From positions 64,775,038-64,839,037 of the forward strand of contig JBANSL010000007.1 in NCBI GenBank assembly GCA_037127255.1: a DNA stretch of 64,000 bases, written 5' to 3'. Within the stretch, counting starts at the first letter, position 1. Each line of letters opens with the position of its first letter. Origin of the DNA: Persicaria tinctoria. Its lineage: Eukaryota > Streptophyta > Magnoliopsida > Caryophyllales > Polygonaceae. Below are positions 59,940 through 64,000 of the stretch, in pieces. The notes beneath the pieces are model-generated. The model did not search any database, was not told the origin of the DNA, and worked only from the letters and a program-made list of their open reading frames with translations. The position numbers were made by a program, and so were the translations under genes.

Positions 59940-60560
59940 ATATAATATTAGGCCCGGCCCAGAGGCAAGGACATACTGCTCTCTCGCCCAGGGCCCAATA
60001 AATTTGGGGGCTCATTAATAATAAAAAAATCCATATATATACTACTTCCATTTTAAAGATTTTGTGATTAGGCCCAAATTCTTAATAAAACACCCACGAC
60101 CCACTGCAAATTGTTTTAAAGATTTTGTGATTAGGCTCAATTTCTTCTTTTTAATTCTTATATGGCCTATGGCTGCACTAGGATCGATCAGATCCACTTA
60201 TTTTCTCACTAATTTTCTCTTAAATCACCACAAAAAATTGACAATTAATTCACACTAATTTTCTCTTAAAAATATTTTTTTTTAGACATGTATTAAGTTT
60301 GGAAACTAGAAACCACCATCCATATTCCTAAAATCTTCAATTGCAGTTTAAGGATTGAAAACCGAAAATTTTCTTCTTGAAATTTAATAAAATTTAAAAG
60401 TGGTTTCAAGCCCGTTAATAAAATTCGGGGAAGAGAAAAAAATAATTAAACTCAATAAGAGATACATTTATGTATGAGATTCAAATAAAATTCTAAAATA
60501 TGAGGGCCCCTTAGTTTTTATATGCCCTGGGCCTCCATAACATTAGGATCGACCTTCATA
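59940..60560. repeat. GGCCC-bordered repeat region
   Basis: The left border TTAGGCCCGGCCCAGAGGCA and right border GCCCTGGGCCTCCATAACAT surround AT-rich DNA with a duplicated phrase TTTTAAAGATTTTGTGATTA (60052 and 60114). It is probably a decayed DNA element; I could not define the ends. Confidence 0.45.
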
Positions 60561-60916
60561 ATATAGCTCAACTTGAAATCAATAAGACCTAATTAACTCT
60601 AAAAAAAAATGTCTTACTCTGTGTGGTGGATAGAGACAACAAACTTATCCACAACAATCTCAAACAACATTCTTTTACCATTTTTTTTTTTTAACAAACA
60701 ATAGCTAGCCTAGCATAGACTATTACACAAACGCTCTTCGGGCATGCCGCACAAGATACAATTCAAAATAATCAAAAATGATTATCAACTCATATGAGCA
60801 AAAGACAACGCTACCCACAATAATGATATTGCACGGGCACATCATGCTTTCAATTACTACACAAGTAGATATCAAAGACGAAGACATCAACCTCTTCAAA
60901 ATGCCTACAAGGCTGT

Positions 60917-61599
60917 TGATAAAGCACATTTCATATACGTATGCATTATATGTACTCCTTATTTCATTTAGATAGGAGTTTTGCATAAGTTTGGGTCTAG
61001 TTTCGTATATTTCTTGTGAAGTATTCGAGTTCGGAATCTACGCCTTTTTAGTGTTTATTCTGCAGAGTTACATTCCGACCTTGGAGGGATCTTAGAAGAG
61101 CTTAAGAGAAATGTTATGGAGTATATGGAGGATGAAGAAGACGCTAGAGAGGAGTAAGGAAACACGACATTGAAGACAATCGAGGAAAAAGAAGGAATCC
61201 CGTCATTGAGATGGTGGCGCCCGCCGCCTCTTGCACGACGCCCTCCGTGGGCCGGACGTTTTCAGTGATTGCGATTCCGGATCCGAAGATTATATTTCTC
61301 ATTATTTTACTATTATATTTCTAGTGTTTTGCCAACTTTTTATGAGAATTTATTATGTTTATTTTGGTTGTTTAGCCGTGTGTGTGGCTATTGTGTGAGA
61401 CTATGAACACAATTAGAGAGAGAGATTTGGCCTATGAGGTGCTAAACTCATAGTTTCGCATGTAATTCGAAGACATGATTGTTTAGATTGTGAGGATTGA
61501 TTCTATTTAGTTATTCATATTCCTATTTATCATCTTGTGCTTATTGTTTATATTTGTGTTCCTTTCTATGATTGATCACCATGTTAGGAATTGCATCTT
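60917..61599 (+). repeat. Plus arm of a large inverted repeat (probable LTR)
   Basis: Aligns in inverse orientation with 62449-63107. Shared landmarks are TTCTTGTGAAG, TCGAGTTCGGAATC, TTTTTAGTGTTTATTCTG, ACATTCCGACCTTGGA and the end ATTGATCACCAT(G/A)TTAGGAATTGC. Divergence is marked, with many substitutions and gaps. Confidence 0.75.
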
Positions 61600-61691
61600 A
61601 GCTATGAATTCGTTGTTGTGTTCTTGATAGCAAACGAAGGTATTGAAATGGTGATATTTCTTTGTCTTTGTAGTGGATAATTTCAATTGAT

Positions 61692-61931
61692 CTATTTTGG
61701 GGATATGTCGATTAGGGTTGGAAGTCTAATTACAAGCGGCTGTACTTTCAAATTAGGTTCCTTTAAACTTCTCAGGGTCCTTCTTCGCAGATTGATGATT
61801 CTGTTATTGACTTCGTCTCTCATCTCCATGTGTTGATCAAAATCGAGCCTCCTTTTCAACCTAGAAAGAGATCTTTCAATCTCGGGATCAAAAGACAAAG
61901 CTGATGAATTAGAAGAGCGAGTTTGAATCAT
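61692..61931 (-). pseudogene. Ty3-type gag N-terminal fragment
   Basis: The 79-codon minus-strand frame reads IQTRSSNSSALSFDPEIERS, then LRRRTLRSLKEPNLKVQPLV. The FDPEIE start and the RRRTLR...PxLxxQP block are typical of gag N-termini in plant Athila/Tat-type Ty3 elements. The upstream T-rich leader (61932-61985) also fits. The orientation agrees with the minus arm at 62449-63107, which would be the 5' LTR. The frame stops after 79 codons and the rest of the element is missing. Confidence 0.55.
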
Positions 61932-61994
61932 ACAAGAACAAGAAAGTCTTAAAGAAAAACAAAGAACTAAAACAAAATAGAAATAAAAAGGAAT

Positions 61995-62445
61995 ATATTG
62001 CAGCCATGATACAGTGGAGGAGTGGCTTGTTTGGTTTGCTAGGGAACCACTGAAGATACAAAAGATGCAAATCTTTCAAGCCAAGTTAGTAGTGTTTATA
62101 GCTACAGTTTATTTCACTTGGATGCATCGTAACAAAGTCATCTTTTGTAATGAACAATTTGATCCTAAAGCTTGTGCGATGCATATCATTGCTAATTGTC
62201 GTTCCCGTTTTTCCGCTAAGTGGAAGTACAAACCATTAGTGGTAAGACTGGAACGACGACAACATTGGGAAAGCTATATGTAGATATTGGGTTTAAGCTA
62301 GGTCGTAGAGTAGTGGAGAGATAGTGTAATTTGTATATTGGTAGGATGGGGATAGTGTCATTTTTATTCCTCTTCTTACATGGGACCCTTAGTTCAGTTC
62401 CACACTTTTGTAATTTGGTAATCACCACATCTATATATTTACCGT
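61995..62445 (+). pseudogene. LINE ORF2 C-terminal fragment
   Basis: The frame 62014-62283 reads VVFIATVYFTWMHRNKVIFC and ends LVVRLERRQHWESYM. This matches the extreme C-terminus of plant L1-type ORF2, after the zf-RVT finger (VYxIWxERNxRIF). About 160 bp of 3' UTR-like sequence follows. It is severely 5'-truncated and lies between the two arms of the inverted repeat. Confidence 0.65.
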
Positions 62446-62448
62446 TTC

Positions 62449-63107
62449 AAGATGCAATTCCTAATATGGTGATCAATCATAGAAAAAAAAACAAGTGTAA
62501 TCAATAAGAACAAGATGATAAATGTACTCAGAAATAACTAATAGAAATCAAATCCTCACAGTTCATTCATCCATATCTTCGAATCATAGGCGAAAGTATG
62601 AATTTAGCAACTCATAGCCAAAATAACGCTCATCTCTCTCAAAGTATTTCTCTCCTCTCAATAACATAACACGTGGCTGAATATGAATGAAAATAACCTA
62701 AATAGAGTCGTAGAAACCCTAGAGAATAAGATAATAATAGAATCTTTGAACTAAAATCGGCAAGTGTTGAACACGGACTAGCGGCGGGCGTCGGTGGAAA
62801 AGCGACGAGCGCCATCCCAATAGTGACCAACTTTCTCCTTAACTTCGACGTTATGCTTCCTTTCTCCTTTTTAGCTCCCTTCTTAGCCTTCTTATGCTCC
62901 AAAATATGTTATTTAAGCTCCTTCAAGATCCCATCCAAGGTCGGAATGTAAAACTACAGAATAAACACTAAAAACACGTTGATTCCGAACTCGAACGCTT
63001 CACAAGAAAGATACGAAAATAGGGCAAAACATATGGAAAACTCTTATCTAAATGCAGTAAGAGCTATCTATAATGCCTATATGAAATATGCATTATCATG
63101 ATCCCAA
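62449..63107 (-). repeat. Minus arm of the large inverted repeat (probable LTR)
   Basis: Inverse copy of 60917-61599. On the minus strand it runs from GCATATTTCATATAGGCATT to AGGAATTGCATCTTG. A short minus-strand frame (62639-62902) is not conserved in the other arm. Confidence 0.75.
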
Positions 63108-63264
63108 TTATATTTTCCTGTTCCAATACCGTCACATAAGAGTCATAAGACATGATCTTACAGTTAGTTTTTTGTATGATTACCATAGAATTGAAAGTAA
63201 ATGACTTTTTAATTTTAGTTAGGATTACCTTTTTGCTGAAGAAGCCTATGTGGGATGATGCTAA

Positions 63265-63840
63265 CTGATTTCTTATGAAATAAGAAGCCGTAATTCTAGA
63301 TCTTCTTAGGGTTATCCGAAATCACGGTGCACGGTTAGCCACAACTATTCGGGTAATTCGGAGGGTATATATTGGAGTAGATACTAACACCACATGGCCT
63401 GAAGATTCTGTTCACCGCCCTCTCTTGCTGATTGATTCTTTTTACAAAATCAGCAACCAGAACAAGGCTAATGCTCCAAATAAATCAACGTCTGCAAATG
63501 AGGAGAAAGATGATATTGAACCCACATCAACTCAGGACACGGAAGATGACATTGCAATGCCAAAATTTGCTTCTTCAACACCAAACATCACACCTTCAAC
63601 TCCATCCCAGGACACGAGAGTCAATAAAGGGATGAAGAAACTAGATGGTCGTGGAACGTTGGATGACCCCTCATCAACTTCACCCTCTAAGCAAGAGGGC
63701 GAGAAAAGTTCCTTGTCATCAACGTCCACACCAACCAGACCGGTGTTAGAAGAAAACATTGTCGTTGGTGTTGCACTGGATGGGTAAAAAACATACCCCG
63801 TCGATCGAGGGAGTGGCAACTTAGGAGGAGAATAAGGAAT
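63265..63840 (+). pseudogene. C-terminal exon of an MSL2/MSL3-like plastid mechanosensitive channel
   Basis: From about 63280 the plus strand reads EAVILDLLRVIRNHGARLAT, then TIRVIRRVYIGVDTNTTWPE, HRPLLLIDSFYKI, a low-complexity Ser/Thr/Asp region, and PVLEENIVVGVALDG. This matches the C-terminal tail of plant MscS-like proteins MSL2/MSL3 (NHGARLATPIRTV, RPLLLIEPSYKI, LEENIVLGVALEGSK), which sit in the plastid inner envelope and release ions under osmotic stress. Two breaks: a TAA before EAVIL, where the family suggests Gln, and a TAA directly after ALDG, where Ser is expected, followed by KTYPVD in frame. The pore-forming MscS domain is not in the window. It is most likely a pseudogene fragment; the rest could only lie upstream beyond the repeats, which I did not find. 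Confidence 0.75.
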
Positions 63841-64000
63841 CTACTTAACCATGTTAAGGATGATCAACCTTGGTTGTTGAGATGTTAGTTCGGCGAGATG
63901 GGACACATGGTGAGGAGTCCGAAACACTAAGTATCCTGGGTCATTCATGACACCCATGTTTATGACTCGCGAGAAGACAATGCCAAGGTTAGAGAGGTAA
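63841..64000. other. Window end, no feature recognised
   Basis: Sequence following the MSL-like fragment with no recognisable frame beyond the pseudogene tail. Confidence 0.4.

Overview
The window is nuclear DNA of a flowering plant, most likely a eudicot. It holds GT-AG introns, plant-type LTR retrotransposons, a Helitron, CACTA, hAT, Stowaway and Tourist-like DNA elements, plant L1-type LINE pieces, and one spliced plant secondary-metabolism gene. I cannot name the genus. The window is dominated by nested, decayed transposable elements. The only gene that reads as intact is a two-exon UDP-glycosyltransferase (UGT75-like) at 57087-58621.

Layout. 1-3112: 3' end of a Ty3-type LTR retrotransposon with its 3' LTR. 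3113-6350: intergenic DNA with a broken Raf-like kinase fragment. 6402 to at least 12885 (minus strand): a multi-exon autonomous-type Helitron gene (Rep plus PIF1-like helicase). It is disabled by nonsense codons, a frameshift, loss of the helicase P-loop and a solo LTR (8122-9945, TSD TCAGC). One of its introns carries a 253-bp Stowaway MITE. 14643-30434: a complete non-coding LTR element (LARD, minus strand, TSD CAATA). Its left LTR is interrupted by a 4.09-kb CACTA element (17386-21477, TSD GTG) that carries exons of a brassinosteroid-signalling-kinase (BSK) gene. 30440-33500: possible Helitron 5' exons and ordinary intergenic DNA. 33663-37655: a LINE RNase H fragment split by a 3.5-kb CACTA-like element. 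38042-39815: a second LINE fragment. 39816-41237: a broken DUF1985 gene of the kind carried by plant Mutator-like elements.

42466-50548: a Ty1/copia element. Its pol region holds a solo LTR in reverse orientation (44075-46283, TSD GTTAA). Its 3' LTR holds a third CACTA-like element (46650-50219, TSD TTT) carrying fragments of two unrelated genes, a plastid ribosome hibernation factor (PSRP1-like) and NEOXANTHIN-DEFICIENT 1 (NXD1-like). 50549-56500: a MITE-rich stretch with four Stowaway-type elements in the whole window (three here), one of which holds a nested Tourist-like insertion, plus an (ATT)n array, a hAT element with an 8-bp TSD and a long-TIR element. 56954-58800: the UGT gene with its TATA box and polyadenylation signal. 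58800-64000: tandem and inverted repeats, Ty3 gag and LINE remnants, and a broken C-terminal exon of a plastid MscS-like channel (MSL2/3 type).

The most unusual structure is in the LTR family present three times (1138-3112, 8122-9945, 44075-46283). It contains arrays of about 112-bp period in which each unit holds two palindromes of the form TCGA-NN-TCGA about 20 bp apart. The central dinucleotide differs between copies while the TCGA arms are kept. A second theme is gene capture: at least two of the three CACTA-type elements carry spliceable exon fragments of cellular genes. I found no RNA gene, CRISPR array or prokaryote-type system.
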